Shown here: positions 1 through 8,132 of the stretch, one piece after another
Numbering within the stretch: position 1 is the first letter of the stretch
Layout: every line of letters starts with the position of its first letter
Assembly (NCBI GenBank): GCA_017525525.1
Contig: JAFXSQ010000058.1
Location: 1-46,303, forward strand
Direction: 5' to 3'
Source: Lachnospiraceae bacterium
GTDB lineage: Bacteria; Bacillota; Clostridia; Lachnospirales; Lachnospiraceae
DNA length: 46,303 bases
Translations under genes and position numbers: made by a program
The notes under the pieces: model-generated
The model's database searches: none
Seen by the model: the letters and a program-made list of their open reading frames with translations, nothing else
Told to the model about the DNA's origin: nothing

Positions 1-7
1 ATTTGGA

Positions 8-79
8 TACCTCCTTTGTTATTTGCAGTGCGGTTGGCGAACCAGCACCAATTATAACACTGGAGGTTTTTTACTTGAA
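8..79 (-). promoter_or_regulatory. Promoter and ribosome site of a gene running off the left edge (minus strand)
   Basis: Read on the minus strand there is a TATAAT box (51-56), 17 bp from a weak TTCAAG (74-79), and then AAAGGAGGT (8-16) close to the window edge. This is what the 5' end of a leftward gene starting at or beyond base 1 would look like. A small hairpin (28-48, GTGCGGTT against AACC-A-GCAC) lies in its leader. No coding sequence of that gene is inside the window, so its identity is unknown. Confidence 0.4.
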
Positions 80-96
80 GCTAAAGCTAACTGGGG

Positions 97-125
97 ACCA
101 CCTGCATAGCAGGTGGTTTATTTTT
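97..125 (+). terminator. Intrinsic terminator (plus strand)
   Basis: Perfect 9-bp stem ACCACCTGC (97-105) / GCAGGTGGT (109-117) with a 3-nt loop, followed by a T-rich tract on the plus strand. No plus-strand gene precedes it inside the window, so it may end a short transcript or be the tail of an older insertion. Confidence 0.6.
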
Positions 126-128
126 ATT

Positions 129-192
129 GTGATACAAATAATATACTCGTAAGTTGGTAACTTACGAGTATATTATCACGTTTCCTTTTTTT
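129..192. terminator. Long AT-rich inverted repeat, possible bidirectional terminator
   Basis: A perfect 17-bp inverted repeat (139-155 / 159-175, loop GGT) is flanked by a second matching pair, GTGATA (129-134) / TATCAC (174-179, sharing its first bases with the inner arm). It is followed by a T-rich tract (181-192). It separates the left-edge region from the glycosyltransferase promoter. It could be a terminator or a protein-binding palindrome. Confidence 0.45.
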
Positions 193-228
193 CGTCAAGC
201 CGACCGCAAGCGATTGCTCATAAAACCT

Positions 229-257
229 TTGACAAGAATACGCATTTATTTTATTCT
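229..257 (+). promoter_or_regulatory. Housekeeping promoter of the interrupted glycosyltransferase gene
   Basis: TTGACA (229-234), a 17-bp spacer and TATTCT (252-257), followed by AAAGGTGG (269-276) and ATG at 286. The -35 box is a perfect consensus. The promoter still looks intact although the gene behind it is disrupted. Confidence 0.6.
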
Positions 258-285
258 TAATAAAACATAAAAGGTGGAACATATT

Positions 286-1191
286 ATGACTATTATACTC
301 TGTAGTTGGGACAACCTAATGGAACCCGGCATAATTAGCGGTTTTTCAAAGCTTGGCATATCAGTAACAGAATTCAAGCATCCCTTGAATGATTACGACA
401 CGGATGCAGACTACCTTAATGCCTTGTCTGCCTTTCTTTTGGCTCAAACAAACGTGAATGCCGTATTTTCAGTCAACTACATTCCCGTTGTAGCCATGGT
501 ATGCAAGGCTCACCGTATTCCTTATCTATCCTGGACGGTTGACTGCCCTTGTCTCACACTTTACTCAGATACGATTGCATATCCGACAAACTATATATTC
601 CTCTTTGACAGAGTTCAGGCAGTCAAGTTTGCCCCTTATAATCCGGGACACATATTCCATCTTCCGCTCGCGTTTGATCCGTCTTTTTTTGACGAGCACA
701 AGCCCACTGAAAAAGAAAGAACAAAGCATTCCTGCGATGTATCCTTTATTGGATCGTTATACATCAAGAACAATCAATATGATTCAGTTTCAAGTAAGCT
801 GCCCTCTCATATGCAGGGCTATGTTGACGGACTACTTTCTGCCCAACAGCAAGTATACGGCTACAACCTTCTAAAGGATTCAATCTCCGACGAATGGGCA
901 GATAGTTTTCTTCGCTATGCCGAGTTTCAGATTCTACCCAACTATCGCCCCGATTACACGGATTTTATCGCCGATTATTACCTAGGGTACAAGTGTACCC
1001 AGCTTGATCGAATCCACATTTTGCGTCAAGTTTCACAGTTAGCAAAAACTCATACTTACACAACAGATGATACTTTTTGCTATCCTGAGATCAATAACCT
1101 CGGAATAGCCGATTCGACAACTGTAACACCGAAAGTATTTGCCTCTAGCAGGATCAATCTAAATATATCATTAAGGATGTTTATTGTATAA
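286..1191 (+). pseudogene. Glycosyltransferase (CgeB/DUF3880-like), 5' part, cut by an IS element
   Basis: N-terminal two thirds of a glycosyltransferase of the CgeB type: a DUF3880-like N-terminal domain followed by the start of a GT1-type C-terminal domain. The start is ATG 286 rather than the in-frame GTG at 274, because AAGGTGG (271-276) is correctly spaced for ATG 286 and overlaps the GTG. Host coding ends at 1177, where the IS21-family element begins; translation then runs four codons into the element to TAA at 1189-1191. Joining 286-1177 to 4351-4625 gives an uninterrupted frame of 1167 nt (388 aa), so the disruption is the insertion alone, with no other visible damage. The intact protein probably transferred sugar to a surface polymer or to flagellin, judging by the neighbouring glycosyltransferase, LicD and flagellin genes; that role is inference. 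Confidence 0.85.
1170..1177 (+). repeat. Target-site duplication, left copy (ATTAAGGA)
   Basis: The 8 bp ATTAAGGA directly precedes the element's left TG end and recurs directly after its right CA end (4343-4350). Eight base pairs is within the range known for IS21-family insertions. Confidence 0.9.
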
Positions 1192-1192
1192 T

Positions 1193-1282
1193 AAAAATGT
1201 AGAAAGTTGCAGACCAAAAATGTAGGTTGTTGCAAAGCAAAAATGTAGGTTATTGCAACTACATTTTGTAGGTTGTTGCAAA
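1193..1282 (+). repeat. IS21 left subterminal repeats (four copies)
   Basis: Four direct copies of a ~19-bp unit with core AAAATGTAGGTTGTTGCAA at 1193-1211 (diverged), 1216-1236, 1239-1258 and 1264-1282. In IS21-type elements such multiple terminal repeats are transposase-binding sites. A 7-bp hairpin (1295-1301 / 1330-1336) follows before istA. Confidence 0.85.
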
Positions 1283-1426
1283 CCTTCATGATATCTCAGG
1301 AAAGGGAGAGCTCGCACCAAACGGAGAACTCCTGAGTCGGATATTAAAAGATCCATTGCGGACATACTGACAATTCTATATCCTTGAAGTGTTGTGCTTA
1401 ATCAATACGACAAGGAGGAAAGGAGT

Positions 1427-2965
1427 ATGACATCAATGGATCAGATCCATCGTATCAGAGACTTGTATTATGGGCAAGACAAATCTCTGGCAGAAATCGC
1501 CAGTATCGAAAATCTTGACTGGCGTACCGTCCGCAAGTATGTGGACAAAGAGGACTTTAACGAAGTGCCTCCCAGCCCAAAAGATGAACTGCATTCTTCG
1601 AAGCTTGATCCGTTCAAGCCACTCATTGACAAGTGGCTTACAGCGGACAAGAAAGCTCCTCGCAAGCAGCGACATACCGCCAAAAGAGTTCACAGACGTC
1701 TTAAGGACGAGGCAGAAGGATATGACTGCTCATACCGCCTTACTGCCACCTATGTTGCTGAAAAGAAGAAGGAACTACGCCTTAAGCAGAAAGAAGCTTA
1801 TCTTCCTCTCGAGCATCATCCCGGAGAAGCGCAGGCTGACTTCGGGTATGCTGATTTCTATGAGAATGGAAAACTGCATCATGAAGCAAAGTACCTTGTC
1901 CTCAGCTTTCCATACAGCAACGGCGGCTATCTTCAGTTAAACTACGGCGAAAACATGGAGTGCCTGTTGGAGGGACTGGTAACAATGTTCGAGTATATCG
2001 GCAGTGTCCCGACTGAGATATGGTTCGATAATACCAGAACCATCGTCACCGACATAATCAAGGGCGGTGGGCGTGAGGTCACTGAGCGTTTCCGTAGGTT
2101 CTGCGAACACTACCGTTTCAAACCCGTGTTTATGAACCCTGAGTCCGGTTGGGAAAAAGGGAATGTCGAAAACAAGGTTGGATACTTGCGCCGCAACGAA
2201 CTCGTTCCTGTGCCGCAGTTCGAAAGCCTGCCTACAAAAAACCGAGAACTCCTCGTAGCCTGTGACAGGGATATGAACAGGGAACACTACGATGATGATA
2301 ATAACCGTTTTATCTCCGAGCTTTTTCAGGATGATAAGGCTGCACTTTTGCCGCTCCCTGCAGTTCCGTTCGACACATCCCTCTATATAACCGCCAGAAC
2401 GGATAAATACGGCAAGTTTACGCTGGATGCTGGTAAGCACCGTTATTCAGCTTCTCCTGCATTCTGTGAGGAAACAGTGCGTCTGCACATCACCTCCGCA
2501 GAGGTGACTGTTATGGACAGCAATCTTCATGAGGTGGTCAGGCACCGCAGACTGTATGGTGATGAACACGAAAGCATGGATTGGATCCCGTATCTGAGGT
2601 ATATATCCCGTAAGCCCCGTTCACTCAAGAACAGCGGCATATATGATATGATGCCTGATTCCATGAAGATGTATATGGACGGGTGCGAAAGCGGGAATCG
2701 CGGAAGGGCTCTCAAGGTTCTTGCTGAACTGACTGAACGCAGCGGTTTTGAAAGCGCACTGACTACTGTTAACAAAGCTATTGAACATCAGGTGAACGAT
2801 CCCGACAGCCTTATAAGCCTTTACCGGCGTACATTTATGGATGTTCCACCTCTGCCTCCGATAGAGTCCTCTGAAAAAATCCCGAACATGAAGGTGATCA
2901 TGTTCCCTTCAGACCTTACAGCGTTGGATGCTGTCCTTGCGAAGGGAGGTGCTGCACGTGGTTGA
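1427..2965 (+). CDS. istA: IS21-family transposase IstA
   Basis: DDE transposase that cuts and joins the element's ends with help from IstB. The start is ATG 1427, preceded by AAGGAGG at 1412-1418, which gives 512 aa; an upstream GTG at 1394 lacks such a site. Residues ~6-42 form a helix-turn-helix for end binding, with the pattern SLAEIA...WRTVRKYV. The retroviral-integrase-type core follows: candidate catalytic residues are Asp138 (in QADFGY), Asp201 (in WFDNT) and Glu248 (in KGNVENKVGYLRR). The length is normal for the family. Its 3' end overlaps the istB start by 8 bp. No frameshift or internal stop is present, so the protein should be functional. Confidence 0.93.
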   Translation: MTSMDQIHRIRDLYYGQDKSLAEIASIENLDWRTVRKYVDKEDFNEVPPSPKDELHSSKLDPFKPLIDKWLTADKKAPRKQRHTAKRVHRRLKDEAEGYDCSYRLTATYVAEKKKELRLKQKEAYLPLEHHPGEAQADFGYADFYENGKLHHEAKYLVLSFPYSNGGYLQLNYGENMECLLEGLVTMFEYIGSVPTEIWFDNTRTIVTDIIKGGGREVTERFRRFCEHYRFKPVFMNPESGWEKGNVENKVGYLRRNELVPVPQFESLPTKNRELLVACDRDMNREHYDDDNNRFISELFQDDKAALLPLPAVPFDTSLYITARTDKYGKFTLDAGKHRYSASPAFCEETVRLHITSAEVTVMDSNLHEVVRHRRLYGDEHESMDWIPYLRYISRKPRSLKNSGIYDMMPDSMKMYMDGCESGNRGRALKVLAELTERSGFESALTTVNKAIEHQVNDPDSLISLYRRTFMDVPPLPPIESSEKIPNMKVIMFPSDLTALDAVLAKGGAARG

Positions 2966-3737
2966 ACTTAAGGATTCTATCGCACTGTGTTGCAAACAGC
3001 TTAAAATATCAACAAACTTCGCAGAAAGGGCCATGTCCCAGGAAGGAGAAACAAACCAGGAATACCTTTACAACCTTTTGAGCAATGAGGTTAGATACCG
3101 AAAAGAGCGTCGCATGACCAAGCTTCTTAATACCGCCGGTTTTCCTAAGATATATACTCCGGAACAGTTTAGAACTGATGAGATTGATTTTCCTTCCGGT
3201 GTATCGTTAGATTCTCTTCTTAGGCTGGACTTCTACACCAAAGGGGAGAACCTAATCCTTTACGGAGGCACAGGAACAGGAAAGACAATGCTGTCAACAT
3301 TAGTCGGCATTGCAGCATGTAATGCCGACATTCCGGTAAAGTTCTTCCGTACCGCCGGACTTATCAATCTGTTTTCCGAGAGCAAAGCAAAAGGAAGTCT
3401 TGGCGTGCTGAAGAAAAAACTTAATACTGCTCAGATCCTGATATTGGATGAGTTCGGGTATGTACCATATGATCGCATCGGAGCACAGTTATTGTTTGAT
3501 TATCTGTCCGAAATACATGAGCAGAAATCTGTGATCCTTAACACAAATCTGGAGTTCTCGCAGTGGGTCAACGTTCTGTACGATGAACGAATGACCACAG
3601 CGCTTATCGGGCGTCTTACCCATCATGTGGAACTTATACTCTTCCCTGGCGGGAACAATCGACTCAGAGAATCAAGCATCAATGAAGCGTGGGGAAGGAT
3701 CAATACTCAGGAGGTTGTCAATCATGGCGAAAAATAG
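2958..3737 (+). CDS. istB: IS21-family helper ATPase IstB
   Basis: AAA+ ATPase of the DnaC/IstB type that assembles on target DNA and regulates the IstA transposase. The chosen start is GTG 2958, which overlaps the istA stop and is preceded by GGGAGG at 2944-2949; this gives 259 aa. Walker A is GGTGTGKT (residues 103-110) and Walker B is LILDE (161-165), followed by FGYVP as expected for IstB. The C-terminal GRLTHH segment matches the sensor/arginine region of the family. Translation is probably coupled to istA, and its 3' end overlaps the next ORF by 14 bp. All conserved motifs are present. Confidence 0.92.
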   Translation: MVELKDSIALCCKQLKISTNFAERAMSQEGETNQEYLYNLLSNEVRYRKERRMTKLLNTAGFPKIYTPEQFRTDEIDFPSGVSLDSLLRLDFYTKGENLILYGGTGTGKTMLSTLVGIAACNADIPVKFFRTAGLINLFSESKAKGSLGVLKKKLNTAQILILDEFGYVPYDRIGAQLLFDYLSEIHEQKSVILNTNLEFSQWVNVLYDERMTTALIGRLTHHVELILFPGGNNRLRESSINEAWGRINTQEVVNHGEK

Positions 3738-4176
3738 GGTTTTCAATGTGCACGATTTATATCCGGCAGACTACTGCTTTGACTCTGAATCGTTTTATGC
3801 CGATCCAGAAGGTTATGTGTTCACGCCGGAAGACATAGCATACAGTAACGCAATGGAACTTGAACAGTATGAGCGTGAGGTCCCAATGACCTACTACGAA
3901 AAGACACTTCTTCGAAAATGGGTAATGTCTGGCCACAGTCCACGTGAGATGCCGCCCTCAAGATATCTGTGTCTTACAGGATCTGAACCTTACGATTTTC
4001 TTGATGTTCATCGTATGGATAAAGAGATACGACGAGCTATGAAAGGCATGAACAAGGAAGAACAGAAAGCCTATCTCATGGAATATATGGGATGGACAGA
4101 TGAGGAACCCTCAGATGAGGATGCTGATTTCCTGGAGCTCTCAGAATGGGATCAAGCTCATCCATTCGGTTTATAA
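3724..4176 (+). CDS. Extra ORF carried by the IS21-family element, function unknown
   Basis: A 150-aa acidic protein that I do not recognise. The start is ATG 3724, preceded by AGGAGG (3709-3714), and overlaps the istB stop by 14 bp, so it is laid out as the third translationally coupled gene of the transposition operon. It lies entirely inside the element. No signal peptide or membrane segment is evident. Residues ~55-100 hold a basic/aromatic stretch with YYEKTLLRKWVMSGHSP, followed by a charged region and an acidic C-terminus (EEPSDEDADFLELSEW). IS21 elements normally encode only istA and istB, so this may be a regulator or accessory factor of transposition, or a passenger. Confidence 0.7.
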   Translation: MAKNRVFNVHDLYPADYCFDSESFYADPEGYVFTPEDIAYSNAMELEQYEREVPMTYYEKTLLRKWVMSGHSPREMPPSRYLCLTGSEPYDFLDVHRMDKEIRRAMKGMNKEEQKAYLMEYMGWTDEEPSDEDADFLELSEWDQAHPFGL

Positions 4177-4238
4177 TCGACTTGATAAACAATATGTCAG
4201 CATTGGAAGTGCCGGTCTGAGTCGGCCGGCACAAGCCT

Positions 4239-4327
4239 TTGCAACAATCTACAAAATGTAGGTGCAACAACCTACAAAAACGTTTTGCAACAACCTACAT
4301 TTTTATTTTGCAACTTTCTGCAAAAAA
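4239..4327 (-). repeat. IS21 right subterminal repeats (four inverted copies)
   Basis: Copies of the same ~19-bp unit as at the left end, in inverted orientation, at 4239-4256, 4263-4280, 4285-4304 and 4308-4327 (the outermost is diverged, like the outermost left copy). The symmetrical four-and-four arrangement supports an intact element. Confidence 0.85.
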
Positions 4328-4342
4328 GGCTTGCAAAAAACA

Positions 4343-4350
4343 ATTAAGGA
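4343..4350 (+). repeat. Target-site duplication, right copy (ATTAAGGA)
   Basis: Exact second copy of the 8 bp at 1170-1177, directly after the element's terminal CA at 4341-4342. Confidence 0.9.
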
Positions 4351-4625
4351 CTATTACAAGCGGAATACCTTTAAGATGCTTTGATATTATGGGCATGGGT
4401 GGCTTTCTTCTGTCAAATTATCAACCTGAACTCGACGAATTCTTTGTCGACGGTGAAGACCTTGTTCTGTATACAAGCACCCATGACTTGATCAATAAAG
4501 TAGAATACTATCTTTCTCACGAGGAGGAGCGAACTGCAATTGCATTAAACGGGCAGCAAAAAGTATTCTCGTTATTCAGCATCGAGCACCAATTACTTGA
4601 AATGTTCAGATTATTTAAAGAATAG
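4343..4625 (+). pseudogene. Glycosyltransferase (CgeB-like), 3' part
   Basis: C-terminal ~90 residues of the interrupted glycosyltransferase, beginning at the right target duplication. The reading TITSGIPLRCFDIMGMGGFL followed by an acidic DGEDLV-type stretch matches the donor-binding C-terminus of GT1-type (Glyco_trans_1_2) enzymes. The frame continues exactly from the 5' part once the element and one duplication copy are removed. A TTG codon in the right IS repeats (4239) is in frame, but no ribosome site supports independent translation. The end overlaps the convergent gene on the minus strand by 11 bp. Confidence 0.85.
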
Positions 4626-5712
4626 ATGAGTATTCGCTCAAGAAAACCTGTCTGTATTTTTCATAATCATGCATACTTAAGAAACCGCAATCATGCACGC
4701 ACCATGTCTTCTCCTGATACGGTATGAGCACCCTGTAACCATTTCGTATGAATTCCATGCATTGGGAAGCGTCATAGAAATCCCAACCGTCAAACAGATC
4801 TTCTCTCCAAGGAAGATCATACTGCGTAGCAAGCAGAAGCCCATCACACAATACAGCATTAATATCGCTTTCATCCGGATAATTCCTTAGCAGTACAGTT
4901 TCATTTACATGAGTTTCTAAAACCGATCCGTATCGAGGTACATTCCACATTGTTCCGTCCGCGGGAAAGCTGTCCGTCCCAACCATACCGATCATGCCAA
5001 CATTCTCGTTATCTGCAAAAAGATCTATCAATCTGCTTACAAAGTCTCTATCGATTATTCGTACATCTTGATGCATATAAACCTTATACTTCGCTGAAGA
5101 TGCACTCATTCCCTCGTTATACCCCGCGCAAAGCGAGCAAGCCTCTTGTACGGATATCACATCCAGCTTTACTCCATCAGGTACATCCAATCTGCTTATG
5201 TAGAATATGGCTTCTTCAAGTTCGTTACTGTTATTACTGCATATAATAAAATCAACCGCTATATCCTTATAACTATGTTTTTGCACATACCTCGGCGATT
5301 CGTTCGAATCGTCTGATGGATTACCATATAGTTTGTTTAAAACCCTTTCCGGTTCCGGTGTAGATACATTTATAGTCCAAAGCAATTCACTTGCTTTAGC
5401 ACCTGTCGAGCGAAGAGCAGCCGGAATCCCTAACGCATCATGCTCATCGCAATAAGCAATCCTCTGTACCTCACGTTTCAAATTCAGGAAAGCATCGCTT
5501 ACCTCCCTTACAGTCTTTTTCCCGGTGACTATACCCATTTCTCCTGTATTACGGAAAGCCTCCCTGTTTACTTCGCACATACAGAAAAAATAGCTCAATT
5601 CATTTGATTTCGACAAGGTGTCCATATTACTATCCAGCAATTCAAAGATTCGCTGATAATCACTTGTTTCTAAAAGTTCATTTATCTTGCTTTCAAGTTC
5701 CGAAACCACCAT
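4615..5712 (-). CDS. Glycosyltransferase, GT2-like (Glyco_tranf_2_5 type)
   Basis: Predicted glycosyltransferase of 365 aa. The start is ATG 5712, because GAGG lies 9 bp upstream; the in-frame GTG at 5718 is too close to that site. Residues 1-130 are a helical region without a clear family. The rest matches a GT-A fold: FIICSNNSNELEEAI, then NEGMSASSAKYKVYMHQDV with the metal/nucleotide-binding His-Gln-Asp stretch, then a GMIGMVG strand and an acceptor region with WREDLFDGWDFYDAS. It lies 11 bp after the LicD-type gene, whose stop overlaps its ribosome site, so the two are cotranscribed. Together with flagellin upstream this suggests modification of flagellin or another surface glycan. The region looks richer in A+T than the flagellar genes, as glycan islands often are. 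Confidence 0.75.
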   Translation of the reverse strand: MVVSELESKINELLETSDYQRIFELLDSNMDTLSKSNELSYFFCMCEVNREAFRNTGEMGIVTGKKTVREVSDAFLNLKREVQRIAYCDEHDALGIPAALRSTGAKASELLWTINVSTPEPERVLNKLYGNPSDDSNESPRYVQKHSYKDIAVDFIICSNNSNELEEAIFYISRLDVPDGVKLDVISVQEACSLCAGYNEGMSASSAKYKVYMHQDVRIIDRDFVSRLIDLFADNENVGMIGMVGTDSFPADGTMWNVPRYGSVLETHVNETVLLRNYPDESDINAVLCDGLLLATQYDLPWREDLFDGWDFYDASQCMEFIRNGYRVLIPYQEKTWCVHDCGFLSMHDYEKYRQVFLSEYSSIL

Positions 5713-5723
5713 ACACACTTACC

Positions 5724-8060
5724 TCAATCCAATATATCAACATTTTGAAGCATTACCGGTTTTTTTAGTAGGGAAATCATATGCGATTCATGCCCCGGAT
5801 CACCATAATATGCATCCACTAACTGAACCAATAGATTTCTTGTTTCATAATCTGTAGCTTCCGTGAATATTCCCCAACCATCCTGCTTATATTTTTCTAC
5901 AGCCTTGGCATACTTATCTCTCAATGATAAGTCTAATCTCTTGAATGTTTTTTTGATATGCGGGTTCGCATGCCAAATCAGAGTGATCTCATCTTTACTA
6001 TCCTCAAATGTTTTTAATACCGTTTGAAGCTTATCGATTGCTCTTTCTCCGGATTGTGCAAGAGAGGCAACACTTAGATTGTAAAGCACTACCTTCTTCA
6101 TGCTTCCATCCGGTTTTTCTATCATCTTTTTCCATTCCTCGGGTATTTTTCCGATTACTTTTGACTTACTGTTATCCTTTTGTCTTTTTAATAACGCATC
6201 TGCAAGAGGTACACCAGATCCGTCTATTTTATTCTCCCATACTTCCCTGTAGTCTTCACCTGACATCTCAGTCAACCTGTCAACATAGGCTTGTCTCATC
6301 TGTTCAGACTGAACTATCACCTTATCTGCATGAACAACACCGGGAACTGCACAGAAGTAATCCATTGTCTTCCACGATTTACTGTCTCTGTCTCCGATCT
6401 CATCAAGTATAAAAGGAGTGACATAAACCAGCTTATCAGTATGCTTTTTTAATACTCTCGAGTAGTAATCTATCCCAACGCCTATACAATAATTACACTC
6501 ATCGTACGGTTGCTGCGTAACTATCACATCCGGATGACGAAGTACAAAATTATAGTCATGATAATCTGTAATATGCAGTTTCTCCGGGAACTCTTCACCT
6601 TCATAATACTCATCTGCATAACCGCCCAACGCTGTTTTTTTATAAAACGGAATCGGAACTACCGATACATCATACTCTCCCTCAGCAACAACCTTCTCCC
6701 ACATACTGTCAAGCCCATCCCAATAATCAGCTCTGTACGGAATAAAAACCATTTCTTTCCTGTTTAATATCTTATCTTCAAGAACCGTTTCCATCTCATC
6801 AAGCATATTCTCAAGAAAGCTCTTTACACCTACGGCATCCTGTGAACCAAATTCCCCCTGTGATATTGCGTTATACAGTTCATAGACTCCTTCACAATAC
6901 GACTCCAATGCTGAAACCGCACTAAATCCTTCTCCATAAGCATGTTCTATCAGGTTTCCTGTATTAATAGCACTTGTCTGGCATGCCTCGAGTAGTTCCA
7001 GACATACTTCAGCATTGCCGTTGGCAAGCATAACGCTTACCGCCCCGTGTGCCTCCGCTGTTGTTAACAGATAGTTTTCAATCTGTTTTTTTACACCCTC
7101 ATTTTCCTCTCTCTCCGGATTATTCAAGTCATCCGGATCAAACTTATATTTTAATATATAATTATTCACAAGCTCCTGCAGTTTAGATTCAAGCTTTTCA
7201 TAATATGGATAATCATGAACTCCTCCTGCTTTTTGAACTCTCGAATAGTCTCCATACTCTATTTTTAAAACCCTGTCATACTCGATTGGAACTGGTACCT
7301 CCATATATTCAAAAGGAACATAAACTGTATCTCTGAAGCACTCTATAGGATACTTATGACTATGTTCATTAACCCAGTAAGACATCAAAGCAACATGCTC
7401 AGCCTCTTTTGAACCGAATAATGAGTACATATCATCAGTTGCTTCAAACAAAAGCTGTTTTACAGATCTGTTTTTATTATATACCCTACCTGTCAGTTTT
7501 TGAGTCTCCTCAAGCAACTTTAAGTATTCCTCTGTACACTCGGCATCGTCACTCATATGCTCTAACACAGCCATGATTTGCAAAGTAGCAGCACTTCTAC
7601 TTTTTTCTTCCTCATCATTTGGTGAAAGATAATCCAAGGTGAATATATCTACTCCTACAGGCATATAGCAATCATGATACTTTTCCAAAAATTCCTTATC
7701 AAAAACAAGACCATGCCCGTTATTAATCCTCGATATCACATTAGGATAAAACTCATCAAAATGAAGATTAAACACATAAAACTCTTTCCCAAGCTCTTCA
7801 GGTGCTATTCTCATGAACTTTTCAAAATCATCCCTGAGCATACATATATCCATATCATCATCCCATGGAATATAACCACCATGTCTGATTGCCCCCAAAA
7901 GCGAACCGCAGTCTGCAAACCATCTGATTCCATGTTTCTTGCAAACTGTATCAATAGCGGAAAGCACTTTCATCTGAGCGCCCCATACACGTTTCAATAA
8001 TCCGTTTATATAAAAACCCTCACGAACGTCATCCTCAAAGTAATGCCTTGGATACTCCAT
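5724..8060 (-). CDS. LicD-family phosphotransferase with a second, glycerophosphotransferase-like half
   Basis: Large 778-aa protein. Residues ~30-290 are a LicD domain, the family that attaches phosphocholine or similar groups to sugars: WFADCGSLLGAIRHGG is followed by IPWDDDMDI (residues ~64-72), whose acidic cluster binds metal in this nucleotidyltransferase fold. Residues ~300-420 are helical. Residues ~435-778 contain VFIPYRADYWDGLDSMWE and a later KKVVLYNLSVASL stretch. These resemble CDP-glycerol glycerophosphotransferase/GT-B-like C-terminal modules found fused to LicD; the exact transferred group cannot be read. The ribosome site GGAGGG lies just before ATG 8060. It sits behind the flagellin gene and its terminator, so readthrough could couple it to flagellin expression. 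Confidence 0.75.
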   Translation of the reverse strand: MEYPRHYFEDDVREGFYINGLLKRVWGAQMKVLSAIDTVCKKHGIRWFADCGSLLGAIRHGGYIPWDDDMDICMLRDDFEKFMRIAPEELGKEFYVFNLHFDEFYPNVISRINNGHGLVFDKEFLEKYHDCYMPVGVDIFTLDYLSPNDEEEKSRSAATLQIMAVLEHMSDDAECTEEYLKLLEETQKLTGRVYNKNRSVKQLLFEATDDMYSLFGSKEAEHVALMSYWVNEHSHKYPIECFRDTVYVPFEYMEVPVPIEYDRVLKIEYGDYSRVQKAGGVHDYPYYEKLESKLQELVNNYILKYKFDPDDLNNPEREENEGVKKQIENYLLTTAEAHGAVSVMLANGNAEVCLELLEACQTSAINTGNLIEHAYGEGFSAVSALESYCEGVYELYNAISQGEFGSQDAVGVKSFLENMLDEMETVLEDKILNRKEMVFIPYRADYWDGLDSMWEKVVAEGEYDVSVVPIPFYKKTALGGYADEYYEGEEFPEKLHITDYHDYNFVLRHPDVIVTQQPYDECNYCIGVGIDYYSRVLKKHTDKLVYVTPFILDEIGDRDSKSWKTMDYFCAVPGVVHADKVIVQSEQMRQAYVDRLTEMSGEDYREVWENKIDGSGVPLADALLKRQKDNSKSKVIGKIPEEWKKMIEKPDGSMKKVVLYNLSVASLAQSGERAIDKLQTVLKTFEDSKDEITLIWHANPHIKKTFKRLDLSLRDKYAKAVEKYKQDGWGIFTEATDYETRNLLVQLVDAYYGDPGHESHMISLLKKPVMLQNVDILD

Positions 8061-8077
8061 ATGTTTTTTCCCTCCGT

Positions 8078-8112
8078 AAACAAAATATGGCTGACTCGTT
8101 GCCGAGCCAGCC
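8078..8112 (-). terminator. Terminator of the flagellin gene
   Basis: On the minus strand, 3' of the flagellin stop, a GC-rich stem GGCTGGCTCG / CGAGTCAGCC (8089-8112, one wobble, 4-nt loop) is followed by ATATTTTGTTTA. It probably ends most flagellin transcripts while allowing some readthrough into the LicD gene. Confidence 0.75.
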
Positions 8113-8132
8113 GTATCTTGTTAGATTAAAGA

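Larger units (their letters stand above)
1178..4342 (+). mobile_element. Complete IS21-family insertion sequence, 3165 bp
   Basis: The ends read TGTTTATTG on the left and TGTTTTTTG on the right (reverse complement), i.e. 5'-TG...CA-3', and are bounded by an exact 8-bp duplication. Inside are multiple subterminal repeats of the TGTAGGTTGTTGCAAA type at both ends, istA, istB and a third ORF, all on the plus strand with overlapping or tightly spaced starts. The element looks intact and recent: both termini, both transposition genes and the duplication are undamaged. It is inserted in, and oriented with, the glycosyltransferase gene. Confidence 0.93.

Noticed and set aside
1193-1282. CRISPR-like array at the IS end
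   Set aside because: Only four short diverged repeats with 2-6 bp spacers, mirrored at the other end of the element: transposase-binding repeats.
4239-4625. Glycosyltransferase fragment as an independent gene starting at TTG 4239
   Set aside because: The first ~35 codons are the IS right-end repeats and no Shine-Dalgarno is present; it is the 3' part of the interrupted gene.
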